Part shown: positions 1 through 7,481 of the stretch, in pieces
How positions within the stretch are numbered: the stretch's first letter is position 1
Layout: each line of letters starts with the position of its first letter
NCBI GenBank assembly: GCA_021299185.1
Contig: JAJTHZ010000134.1
Span: forward strand, 1 to 46,919
Source: Lysobacteraceae bacterium
GTDB lineage: Bacteria; Pseudomonadota; Gammaproteobacteria; Xanthomonadales; Ahniellaceae
Direction of reading: 5' to 3'
DNA: 46,919 nucleotides
Notes under the pieces: generated by a model
The model's database searches: none
What the model was told of the DNA's origin: nothing
Seen by the model: only the letters and a program-made list of their open reading frames with translations
Program-made: the position numbers and the translations under genes

Positions 1-2
1 CC

Positions 3-3000
3 GTGTTGGCCCTGGCCTTCGCCGCAGCCGTCGGTGCCGCGGATGCCGAACCGTCGCCGACCCTGCTGCTGCGCGATCCGGCCGTGTCGGCCACCCACAT
101 CGCCTTCGTCTACGCCGGCGATCTGTGGCGCGTCGACCGCGATGGCGGCAATCCGCTGCGCCTGACCGCGGACGCGTCGTCAGACACCGGCCCGGCGTTC
201 TCGCCGGACGGCCGCTGGCTGGCCTTCAGCCGCGCGCACGATGGCAACCTCGAGGTCTATGTGATGCCGGCGGCCGGCGGCACGCCGCGGCGGCTGACCT
301 GGCATCCCGGCCCGGACCGCGTGGCGGGCTGGTCGGCCGACGGCCAGCGCATCCTGTTCGCCTCGCGCCGCGAAGTGGCGCCGACCGGCGAAATGCAGGC
401 ATGGGAGGTCGCGCCGGAGGGCGGTGCGCCGCGGCGCGTGATGGCGGCCGACTTCCACCACGGGCGCTGGAACGGCGCGCGGCTGGCCTACATCCCGTTC
501 GCGCCGGCCTACAGCGGCCTGCTCGGCGGCACCGCGGGCTGGAAGGGCTATCGCGGCGGACTCGCGCCCGCAGTGCACGTGATCGACCCGGCCGCCGGCA
601 CGATCGACGTGGTGCCCGGCGCGCGGGCCAGCCACATCGAGCCGCTGTGGGTGGGCGGCCGCCTGCACTTCATCGCCGACCGCGACGACGCGGCGTTCAA
701 CCTCTACGCCTGGGACGAGGCGACGCGCACGGCGCGGCGCCTCACCGACGAGCGCCCGTGGGACATCCGCGCCGCCGACGCACACGGCGAGACCATCGTG
801 TACGAAGCCGGCGGGCGGCTGAAGGAACTCGACACGCGCAGCGGCACGGTGCGCGAGATCGTGGTGCGCCTGCCGGCCGACCTGCCCGAGACGCTGCCGC
901 GCTGGACGGACGTCGGCGCCGGCGCGGAGGACTTCGCGCTGTCGCCGGGCGGCAAGCGCGTGCTGTTGACCACGCGCGGCGAAGTGTTCAGCGTACCGGT
1001 CGAGGACGGTTCGGTGCGCAACCTCTCGCGCAGCGTCGACGAGCGCGAGTACACCGCGCTGTGGTCGCCGAAGGGTGACCGCGTGGCCTGGGTGGTGCAG
1101 CAGGCCGACGCGCAGGCGCTCGTCGTGCGCGACCAGGCGGGCCTCGATGCCGCGCGCGTGTGGCCGCTGGGTGCCGGTTTCCACCGGCTGCTCGCCTTCG
1201 CGCCGGACGGCGAGCGCATCGCCTACGTCGACCAGCGGCTCGTGCTGTGGGTGGTCCGCCTCGCCGACGGCCGGCGCACGCGCATCGACGCGCAACACCA
1301 CCGGGCGGAGGCGCAGGTCGCGTTCTCGCCGGACTCGCGCTGGCTCGCCTACACCGTGAGCCGCGCGAACCTGCTGTCCGACCTGGTGCTGGCCGAGGTC
1401 GAGGGCACGCGGCGCGCGCGGATCGGCGACGGCATGGCCGACCTCACCGAGCCGGCGTTCTCGCCCGACGGCAAGTACCTGTACTTCGCCGCATCGACCA
1501 ACGCCGGCCCGCACAAGGTGTCGCTCGACCTGTCGAGCCAGGAGCAGAACGAGCGCCGCACCTTCTACGCCGTGGTGCTCGCCGCGGACGGCGAATCGCC
1601 GCTGGCGCCGCGCACCGCCGACGAGGAGCCGGCGAAGGACGAGGAGGCGGAGGCGGAGGACGAGGATGCGTCGACGGGCGCGACGGCGCCGACCCGCATC
1701 GACCTCGACGGGATCGCCGCGCGCGTGGTCCCGATCCCGCTCGCCGAACGCAACTACCGCGACCTCGCGGTGGCGAAGGACGGCGACCTGCTGTTCGTCG
1801 ACGCGGTGCAGGCCGGCGCCAGCGCACCGCCGGAGGGGGAACCGGAGGAAGCCGGCAACGTCCTGCGCCGCTACGACTTCGAGGCCCGCGAACTCGGCGA
1901 TGTCGCCAGCGGCGTGGCGACCTTCGTGCTGTCCGCCGATCGCGAGCACCTGCTCGCGTTGGACACCGAGGGCGCGCTGAAGGTCGGCAAGCTCGAGGAC
2001 GCCGAGACCGAACTGGAGGCGCTGGACGTGTCGGGCGTGCGGCTGCTGGTCGACCCGCGGCGCGAGTGGCGGCAGATCTTCGAGGACGCGGTGCGCATGC
2101 AGCGCGCCTTCTTCTACGCCGAGAACCTGCACGGCGTCGATTGGGACGGCGCCGCCGCGCGCTTCCGGCCGCTGCTCGACCACCTCGGGCGGCGCGCAGA
2201 CCTCAACGACCTGATCGTCGAGCTGATCGCCGAACTCCGGGTGGGTCACAACTTCGTGTTCGGTGGCGACCAGCCGCCGGCGGTCGGCGAGGCCACGGTC
2301 GGCCTGCTCGGTGCCGACGTCACCGCCGACGGCGGGCAGTGGCGCATCGCGCGCATCCTCGAGGGCGGCCGCTGGACGCCGTTCGACGCCGCGCCGCTGC
2401 GGCGGCCCGGCCTCGATGTCGCCGCCGGCGACTACATCCTCGCGGTGAACGGCGCGCCGCTCAGCGCCGCCGACGACATCCACGCCCGCCTCGCCGGCAC
2501 CGCCGGCGTGCAGACCACCCTCACCGTCGCCGCCGACGCGGCGGGGCGGACGAAGCGGCGCAACGTGGTGGTCGAACCGATCGCCGACGACCGCACGCTG
2601 CGGCTGTGGGACTGGGTGGAATCGCGCCGCGCGCGCGTCGAAGCCGCCACCGGCGGCCGCGTCGGCTACGTCTACCTGCCCAACACCACGACCGAGGGCT
2701 ACCGGTTCTTCAACCGCATGTTCTATGCGCAGGTCGACAAGCAGGCGTTGATCATCGACGAGCGCGCCAACAGCGGCGGCCAGGCCGCCAACTACATCAC
2801 CGACGTGCTCGGCGCGCGCCGTTTGGCGGGCTGGCGCGACCGCGAGGGCGCGCCCTTCGAGACGCCCGGCGGCGCGGTGCACGGGCCGAAGGTGATGCTG
2901 ATCGACCAGTACGCCGGCTCGGGCGGCGATTTCCTGCCCTATGCCTTCCGCCGCGAGGGTCTCGGCAAGCTGATCGGCACGCGCACCTGGGGCGGGCTGA

Positions 3001-3263
3001 TCGGCATCTTCGCCAATCCGATGTTCGTCGACGGCGGCGGCATGTCCGTGCCGTTCTTCCGCTTCTACACGCCGGAGGGCGAGTGGGCGATCGAGAACGA
3101 GGGCGTGGCGCCCGACATCGAGGTCGCGCTCGATCCGGTGGCCTTCAACCGTGGCGAGGACAGCCAGCTGGAAGTCGCAATCCGCGAGATCCTGGCCCAG
3201 CTGGAAGCTGCACCGCCCAAGCCGCTGGTGCCGCCGCCGTTGCCGACCGAACCGGGTCGCTGA
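3..3263 (+). CDS. Tricorn-like S41 family serine protease (5' partial)
   Basis: This is a large exported peptidase of the Tricorn/S41 family, expected to trim oligopeptides in the periplasm. The first half is beta-propeller with repeated WD40/TolB-like strands (FSPDG, LTWHPG and similar, residues about 30-650), with an acidic linker near residue 550. A PDZ-like segment (about 770-860) and an S41 catalytic domain (about 880-1065) follow. Candidate catalytic residues are His749 (VGHNF) and Ser973 (AGSGGDFLPYAF), close to the numbering of archaeal Tricorn. The ORF opens with a hydrophobic stretch ending in AADA that looks like the end of a signal peptide but has no basic n-region, so the true start probably lies before the window. 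Length and domain order fit a complete Tricorn apart from that end. It is followed by a REP array. Confidence 0.88.
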   Translation: MLALAFAAAVGAADAEPSPTLLLRDPAVSATHIAFVYAGDLWRVDRDGGNPLRLTADASSDTGPAFSPDGRWLAFSRAHDGNLEVYVMPAAGGTPRRLTWHPGPDRVAGWSADGQRILFASRREVAPTGEMQAWEVAPEGGAPRRVMAADFHHGRWNGARLAYIPFAPAYSGLLGGTAGWKGYRGGLAPAVHVIDPAAGTIDVVPGARASHIEPLWVGGRLHFIADRDDAAFNLYAWDEATRTARRLTDERPWDIRAADAHGETIVYEAGGRLKELDTRSGTVREIVVRLPADLPETLPRWTDVGAGAEDFALSPGGKRVLLTTRGEVFSVPVEDGSVRNLSRSVDEREYTALWSPKGDRVAWVVQQADAQALVVRDQAGLDAARVWPLGAGFHRLLAFAPDGERIAYVDQRLVLWVVRLADGRRTRIDAQHHRAEAQVAFSPDSRWLAYTVSRANLLSDLVLAEVEGTRRARIGDGMADLTEPAFSPDGKYLYFAASTNAGPHKVSLDLSSQEQNERRTFYAVVLAADGESPLAPRTADEEPAKDEEAEAEDEDASTGATAPTRIDLDGIAARVVPIPLAERNYRDLAVAKDGDLLFVDAVQAGASAPPEGEPEEAGNVLRRYDFEARELGDVASGVATFVLSADREHLLALDTEGALKVGKLEDAETELEALDVSGVRLLVDPRREWRQIFEDAVRMQRAFFYAENLHGVDWDGAAARFRPLLDHLGRRADLNDLIVELIAELRVGHNFVFGGDQPPAVGEATVGLLGADVTADGGQWRIARILEGGRWTPFDAAPLRRPGLDVAAGDYILAVNGAPLSAADDIHARLAGTAGVQTTLTVAADAAGRTKRRNVVVEPIADDRTLRLWDWVESRRARVEAATGGRVGYVYLPNTTTEGYRFFNRMFYAQVDKQALIIDERANSGGQAANYITDVLGARRLAGWRDREGAPFETPGGAVHGPKVMLIDQYAGSGGDFLPYAFRREGLGKLIGTRTWGGLIGIFANPMFVDGGGMSVPFFRFYTPEGEWAIENEGVAPDIEVALDPVAFNRGEDSQLEVAIREILAQLEAAPPKPLVPPPLPTEPGR

Positions 3264-3337
3264 GCCCCGGCGCGGCGCACGCGCCGCACCCACCATTGAT
3301 TCGGGCCGCGTCGGGACGCCACCGCGCGGCAACCCCT

Positions 3338-3710
3338 GTAGGAGCGCGCTTGCGCGCGACCGCCACCTTGCACGTGCGGCAGGACCGCGATGGCGCGGTC
3401 GCCCGCAAGCGGGCTCCTACGACAGCGCGCGATGGGCCGCGCTGCGTCCACCCGTAGGAGCGCGCTTGCGCGCGACCGCCACCTCACACGTGCGGCAGGA
3501 TCGCGATGGTGCGGTTGCCCGCGAGCGGGCTCCTACGACTGCGCGCGATGGGCGGCGCTGCGCCCACCCGTAGGAGCGCGCTTGCGCGCGACCGTCACCT
3601 CGCACGCCGCGGCAGGTCCCGAATGCTGCGGTCGCCCGCAAGCGGGCTCGTACGACAGCGCACCATCCACGCGACGGCGCTCTTGTAGGAGCGCTGCGTG
3701 CAGCGCGACC
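3338..3710. repeat. Class-A REP (BIME-like) tandem array, 3 units plus one half unit
   Basis: This gene-free stretch holds three tandem units that begin with GTAGGAGCGCGCTTGCGCG at 3338, 3454 and 3570, an exact 116-bp period. Each unit is a head hairpin followed, after a linker, by an inverted tail ending in CAAGCGGGCTCCTAC (one tail reads CTCGTAC). A fourth, divergent head (GTAGGAGCGCTGCGTGCAG) starts at 3684 and runs up to the stop codon of the tetR gene. The linkers are near-identical within this array and differ from those of other arrays in the window. Confidence 0.9.
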
Positions 3711-4328
3711 TCAGGTGCGACGGCGAGGCGTTGCGGGCGGCGCCAGCGCGCCGAGCATCCGCGCAACGCCGGCCATCGCGCGCGGCAGCGCGCGCTTCGG
3801 CTGCGGCTGTTCGCCGATCCACAGCGCCGCCTCGTAGAGCGCACCGGCCAGCAGATGCGCGGTGGGTTCGGCGTCGATGGCCGGGTCGATCGTCCCGGCG
3901 TGGCGCAACTCGTCAAGCAGGGCCGCGAGCGGGCGGATCGAACTGGTGGCATCGAGTTCGCGCACCGCGCGGTGGCCCAGCACGGCGGGGCCGTCCAGCA
4001 GCAGGATGCGACGCGCGCCGGCATCGAGCATCGCCTCCAGCCAGGCGCGGCACGCCGCCTCAAGCGCGCCCAGGGTCGGGGCCCCGGGCGGCAGCGCGGC
4101 CTCGATGCGCTGCGTGATGCGGGCGTCGAGGCTCGCCATCACGGCCTCGAATAGCCCCTGCTTGCTGCCGAAATGGTGGTACAGCGCGCCCTTGGTCAGG
4201 CCCGCCGCGCGCACCAGTTCATCCAGCGGGGCGTCCGCGTAGCCGTGCGCCGCGAAGGCCTCGGTGGCGCGCGCGAGCAGGCTGGCGCGGGTCGATTCGG
4301 ACAGTTCGGCATTGCTGCGGCGAGGCAT
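3711..4328 (-). CDS. TetR family transcriptional repressor
   Basis: A 205-residue TetR-type regulator. The N-terminal helix-turn-helix (about residues 25-47, with LVRAAGLTKGALYHHF) is canonical. The C-terminal helical domain would bind an unknown ligand. The start at 4328 (MPRRSNAEL) is the first Met before the HTH at the usual distance. The gene is divergent from the sterol-desaturase/MATE pair, and a long perfect palindrome lies between them, so it probably represses both itself and that pair. The stop codon abuts the last REP half unit. The ligand cannot be predicted from sequence; control of an exporter suggests a toxic or lipophilic molecule. Confidence 0.9.
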   Translation of the reverse strand: MPRRSNAELSESTRASLLARATEAFAAHGYADAPLDELVRAAGLTKGALYHHFGSKQGLFEAVMASLDARITQRIEAALPPGAPTLGALEAACRAWLEAMLDAGARRILLLDGPAVLGHRAVRELDATSSIRPLAALLDELRHAGTIDPAIDAEPTAHLLAGALYEAALWIGEQPQPKRALPRAMAGVARMLGALAPPATPRRRT

Positions 4329-4347
4329 GGCGGAGCTCCGGTTGACA

Positions 4348-4388
4348 TACATACCGACGGTACGTATGTTACGTACCGTCGGTATGTA
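4348..4388. promoter_or_regulatory. Perfect inverted repeat, predicted TetR operator
   Basis: The two 18-bp arms, 4348-4365 (TACATACCGACGGTACGT) and 4371-4388, are exact reverse complements around a 5-bp centre. The site lies 19 bp from the tetR start and 40 bp from the desaturase start, in the divergent promoter region. The arms themselves contain overlapping smaller palindromes, which would allow two dimers to bind. A TTGAC at 4342-4346 could belong to a promoter covered by the site. Confidence 0.85.
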
Positions 4389-4428
4389 ACTTACACCCGG
4401 CGCCCCGCGCCGCCAACCGGAGGACCCG

Positions 4429-5289
4429 ATGGACGCTGTTGCCTGGACGCAGATCCTGGAAACCGCCGCGCTGGTGTTCGGCGCCGCGATCGTGCTGTTC
4501 CTGCCATGGGAACTGTGGCGCCTGCGCCGCGCCGGCCGGCTCGACCGCGCGCGCGTGCGCGAGATGCTGGCCAGCGCCAGCCCTGTGGTGCCGACGATCC
4601 TGGTCGGCGGGCTGGTCACGGCCTTCGTGCTGGGCCTGTACGGCGGCGTGGCCGCGCTGGTGCCATGGTCGATTCCGACCAACGGGATCACCGCCCTGAT
4701 CTGCCTGCTCGCGGTCGACTTCATGTACTACTGGGACCACCGCACGGCGCACCGCAACCGCACGTATTGGGCGCTGGCGCACTCGGTGCACCACAGCTCG
4801 CCGGCCTACGACCAGACCACCGGCCTGCGGGTCTCGTTCATCGACGGATTCATCTCGCCGTGGTTCTATGTGCCGGTGGTGGCGGTCGGCTTCGACCCGC
4901 TGCTGGTGGCCGCCTGCCTCGCGCTGATCATCGGCTGGCAGCAGTGGCTGCACACCGAGGCCATCGGCCGCCTGCCGTGGCTGGACGGCTGGCTCAACAC
5001 GCCGTCCAACCATCGGGCGCACCACGGCGTGCAGGCGCAGTACCAGGACAAGAACTACGGCGCGATCCTGATCGTCTGGGACCGTCTGTTCGGCACCTGG
5101 GCGCCCGAATCCGAGGACGAGCCCGTGCGCTACGGCATCACCCACCCGATCGAGAGCACCCACCCGGTCACCGTGCACCTGTTCGAAGCGCGCCGCCTGT
5201 GGCGCGACCTCGCCGCCACGCCGCGCTGGCGCGACCGCTTGCGGCGCCTGCTGCACGCGCCCGACTGGCATCCCGATACCGACCCATGA
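4429..5289 (+). CDS. Sterol desaturase / fatty acid hydroxylase family membrane protein
   Basis: An integral membrane di-iron oxygenase of 286 residues, the usual size for the family. At least four hydrophobic segments are visible (about 10-28, 55-80, 88-102, 145-165). The histidine clusters that bind iron are present: H104-x3-H108, H118-x2-HH122, and H195-x2-HH199. An AGGA Shine-Dalgarno element lies just before the ATG. The substrate is unknown; relatives hydroxylate or desaturate sterols, carotenoids or fatty acids. The stop overlaps the ATG of the MATE gene (ATGA), so the two are translated together, and the upstream palindrome suggests TetR control. Confidence 0.87.
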   Translation: MDAVAWTQILETAALVFGAAIVLFLPWELWRLRRAGRLDRARVREMLASASPVVPTILVGGLVTAFVLGLYGGVAALVPWSIPTNGITALICLLAVDFMYYWDHRTAHRNRTYWALAHSVHHSSPAYDQTTGLRVSFIDGFISPWFYVPVVAVGFDPLLVAACLALIIGWQQWLHTEAIGRLPWLDGWLNTPSNHRAHHGVQAQYQDKNYGAILIVWDRLFGTWAPESEDEPVRYGITHPIESTHPVTVHLFEARRLWRDLAATPRWRDRLRRLLHAPDWHPDTDP

Positions 5290-6656
5290 GCGCACAGATC
5301 GCACCCCGCCCCCGCTGGACCACCGAAGTCCGCCACCTGCTGTCGCTCGCCACGCCGCTGGTGGCGGGCCTGGTCGTTTCCGCGCTGATGGGCGTGGTCG
5401 ACACCGCGATGCTCGGCCCGCTCGGCCCGCTGCCGCTGGCGGCGGTCTCGCTGACCATGAGCGTGTGGGTGATCTTCGTCGCCGGCCTGTACGGATTCCT
5501 GATGCCGGTCGGCATCCTCGCCGGCACCGCGCACGGCGCGGGCGATCCCGCCGCGATCGCCGCCACGGTGCGCGAGGGACGCGCGCTGGCGCTGCGCTCC
5601 GGCCTGCTGGCAGGGCTCGCGATGGCGGCGATCCTGCCGCTGCTGCCCTACCTGGGCCAGCCGCCGGAGGTGATCGCGGCGATCGCGCCGTACTGGCTCG
5701 CGATCTGCGCGATGCTGCCGGGCTTCGCGGTCAGCCTGGTCTACAAGCAGGTCCTGGAGGCGATCGACCGCCCGTGGCTGGCGGTGGCGCTGGCCTTCAG
5801 CGCGGTGCTGTTCAACGCGGCGCTCAACTACGTGCTGATCTACGGCCGCTTCGGCCTGCCGCCGCTGGGCCTCGCCGGCGCCGGACTCGGAACGGTGCTG
5901 GCGATCTGGTTCACCGTCGGCCTGCAGATGGCGGTCTGCCACGGCCGGCCCGCGCTGCGCGCGCGCTTCGGTGGCGTCACGGCGGACCCCGCGCGGCGCG
6001 CGCAACTGCGCCACGAAGGACTGCCAATGGGCTGGCAGTACGTGCTGGAGGGCGGCTCGATGGCGGTGGTCGGCGTGTTCATCGGCTGGCTCGGCGCCAC
6101 CGCGCTGGCCGCCAACCAGGTGGTGATGGCGGTCGCGGGCGTGCTCTACATGGTGCCGCTGGGCATGGCGGCGGCGACCAGCATCCGCATCGCGCAGGCG
6201 ATCGGCGGCGACGCGCGCGAGCGCCTGCGCGCGATCGGCATCGCGGGCCTCGGGGTGGCCACCGCATGGCTGGTGGTCGCGACCGTGCTGCTGACCGCAT
6301 TCGCCGAACCCATCGCGCGCGCCTTCATCGACGATCCGGTGGTGGTCGGTCTCGCCGCCGCGCTGTTTTTCACCGTCGGCCTGATGCAGGTCTTCGACGG
6401 CGTGCAGAGCGTCAGCCTCGGCGCACTGCGCGGCATGCTCGACAGCCACTGGCCAACCCGCGTGTCCCTGCTCGCCTACTGGGGCCTCGCGGTGCCGCTC
6501 GCCTGGCTGTGCGGCATCGCGCTCGACTTCGGCCTGGTCGGCGTGTGGGCGGGCTTCGGCATCGGGCTCGCGGTGGCGGGGGCGATGCTGCTGCGGCGGT
6601 TCCTGGCGTTGACAGGGAACGACGGGGCGACCCAGGTCCAAGCCCGTGACCGATGA
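5286..6656 (+). CDS. MATE family efflux transporter
   Basis: A 456-residue polytopic inner membrane protein with about twelve hydrophobic segments arranged as two similar halves, typical of NorM/DinF-like multidrug and toxin extrusion antiporters driven by Na+ or H+. The N-terminal half begins LATPLVAGLVVSALMGVVDT, matching the family pattern, and the second half begins near residue 240 (GLPMGWQYVLEGGS). The start ATG overlaps the stop of the desaturase gene. With the divergent TetR gene it forms a small inducible oxygenase-plus-exporter unit. The transported compound is not evident. Confidence 0.9.
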   Translation: MSAQIAPRPRWTTEVRHLLSLATPLVAGLVVSALMGVVDTAMLGPLGPLPLAAVSLTMSVWVIFVAGLYGFLMPVGILAGTAHGAGDPAAIAATVREGRALALRSGLLAGLAMAAILPLLPYLGQPPEVIAAIAPYWLAICAMLPGFAVSLVYKQVLEAIDRPWLAVALAFSAVLFNAALNYVLIYGRFGLPPLGLAGAGLGTVLAIWFTVGLQMAVCHGRPALRARFGGVTADPARRAQLRHEGLPMGWQYVLEGGSMAVVGVFIGWLGATALAANQVVMAVAGVLYMVPLGMAAATSIRIAQAIGGDARERLRAIGIAGLGVATAWLVVATVLLTAFAEPIARAFIDDPVVVGLAAALFFTVGLMQVFDGVQSVSLGALRGMLDSHWPTRVSLLAYWGLAVPLAWLCGIALDFGLVGVWAGFGIGLAVAGAMLLRRFLALTGNDGATQVQARDR

Positions 6657-6676
6657 TGAGCGCAGCGAATTGCGCC

Positions 6677-7246
6677 CTAGGAAGCAGCGTGCATGAACGA
6701 CACCGGCGAAGGCACATGCCTGCGCCAACCTCGCTTCTCGACCACGCGCACGTCGGGCTCGATGTGCAGGCGCTCAAGCCAGGCCGCAAGGTGCGGCAGT
6801 TCGTCGTCCGCGGGATCGCCGAGGAACGGCGCCACGCGCACCAGATTGCCGTAGTTGCGCAAGTGCTTTTCAGGGCTGTCGTCGACGACCACGGTACGGC
6901 GCAGGTCGTGGCCGTGACGCTTCACCTTCGCGAGCCGCTTGGCGTGGACCCAGGTATCGTTGGCCAGGTCGCGCTGCAGCGTGCAGCGCTCGCGCGACCA
7001 CACGAAAGCGAGCCGTGACGGGTCGTCGAACAGCACGGGCACGAGCGCGCGCGCGTAGGCGGCCGACGACGATGTCCACACGGCGAGCTCGAAGTGCACC
7101 GCCACGTGGCGCAGGAACTCGCGTGCCCAGGGTCGCAAGTAGACCGCGTACGGTGGCAGGTCGAGGTCCGGCGCGCGCGCGAGCGGGCGTTCGTCGGCGA
7201 ACACGAGGGTCTCGTCGAGGTCCAGCACCAGCAGTATCCGCTGCAT
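6677..7246 (-). CDS. FCP1/NIF-like HAD phosphatase
   Basis: A 189-residue protein with the FCP1-homology (NLI-interacting factor-like) HAD fold. The nucleophile motif DLDETL is at residues 9-14, WTSSS is the second motif, a Lys-rich third region follows, and VVVDDSPEKH is the acidic metal-binding motif. No membrane segment or signal is visible, so it is probably a cytoplasmic phosphatase of unknown substrate. The start at 7246 puts the nucleophile at the normal distance from the N-terminus; the frame stays open upstream but the extra sequence is not HAD-like. It converges with the MATE gene, leaving 20 bp between the stops. Confidence 0.8.
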   Translation of the reverse strand: MQRILLVLDLDETLVFADERPLARAPDLDLPPYAVYLRPWAREFLRHVAVHFELAVWTSSSAAYARALVPVLFDDPSRLAFVWSRERCTLQRDLANDTWVHAKRLAKVKRHGHDLRRTVVVDDSPEKHLRNYGNLVRVAPFLGDPADDELPHLAAWLERLHIEPDVRVVEKRGWRRHVPSPVSFMHAAS

Positions 7247-7481
7247 GCCGGCGACGTTAGCACCGACGGGCGACGCTCGGCACACGGCGCGGGCGTCGCC
7301 GTCGATCGCAATACGCGCGCCGAACACTCGACCCGGTTCGCCCTCGCCGGAAGCCGGCGCGCGCAGGACCTGGCGTTCGCCCAAGGACTGGCGTGGACGG
7401 CGCAGGTCGCCGCAATGCAGGCGCCAAGCCGTGCAGCGCGTTCGAGCGAACGCTTCCCGGGTCGCGACGACCTCCTGCTGC

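Noticed and set aside
180-3332. Long minus-strand open frame opposite the Tricorn-like gene
   Set aside because: It is a shadow frame produced by very high GC at third codon positions. It has no domain pattern or ribosome site, and the plus-strand protein has a clear fold.
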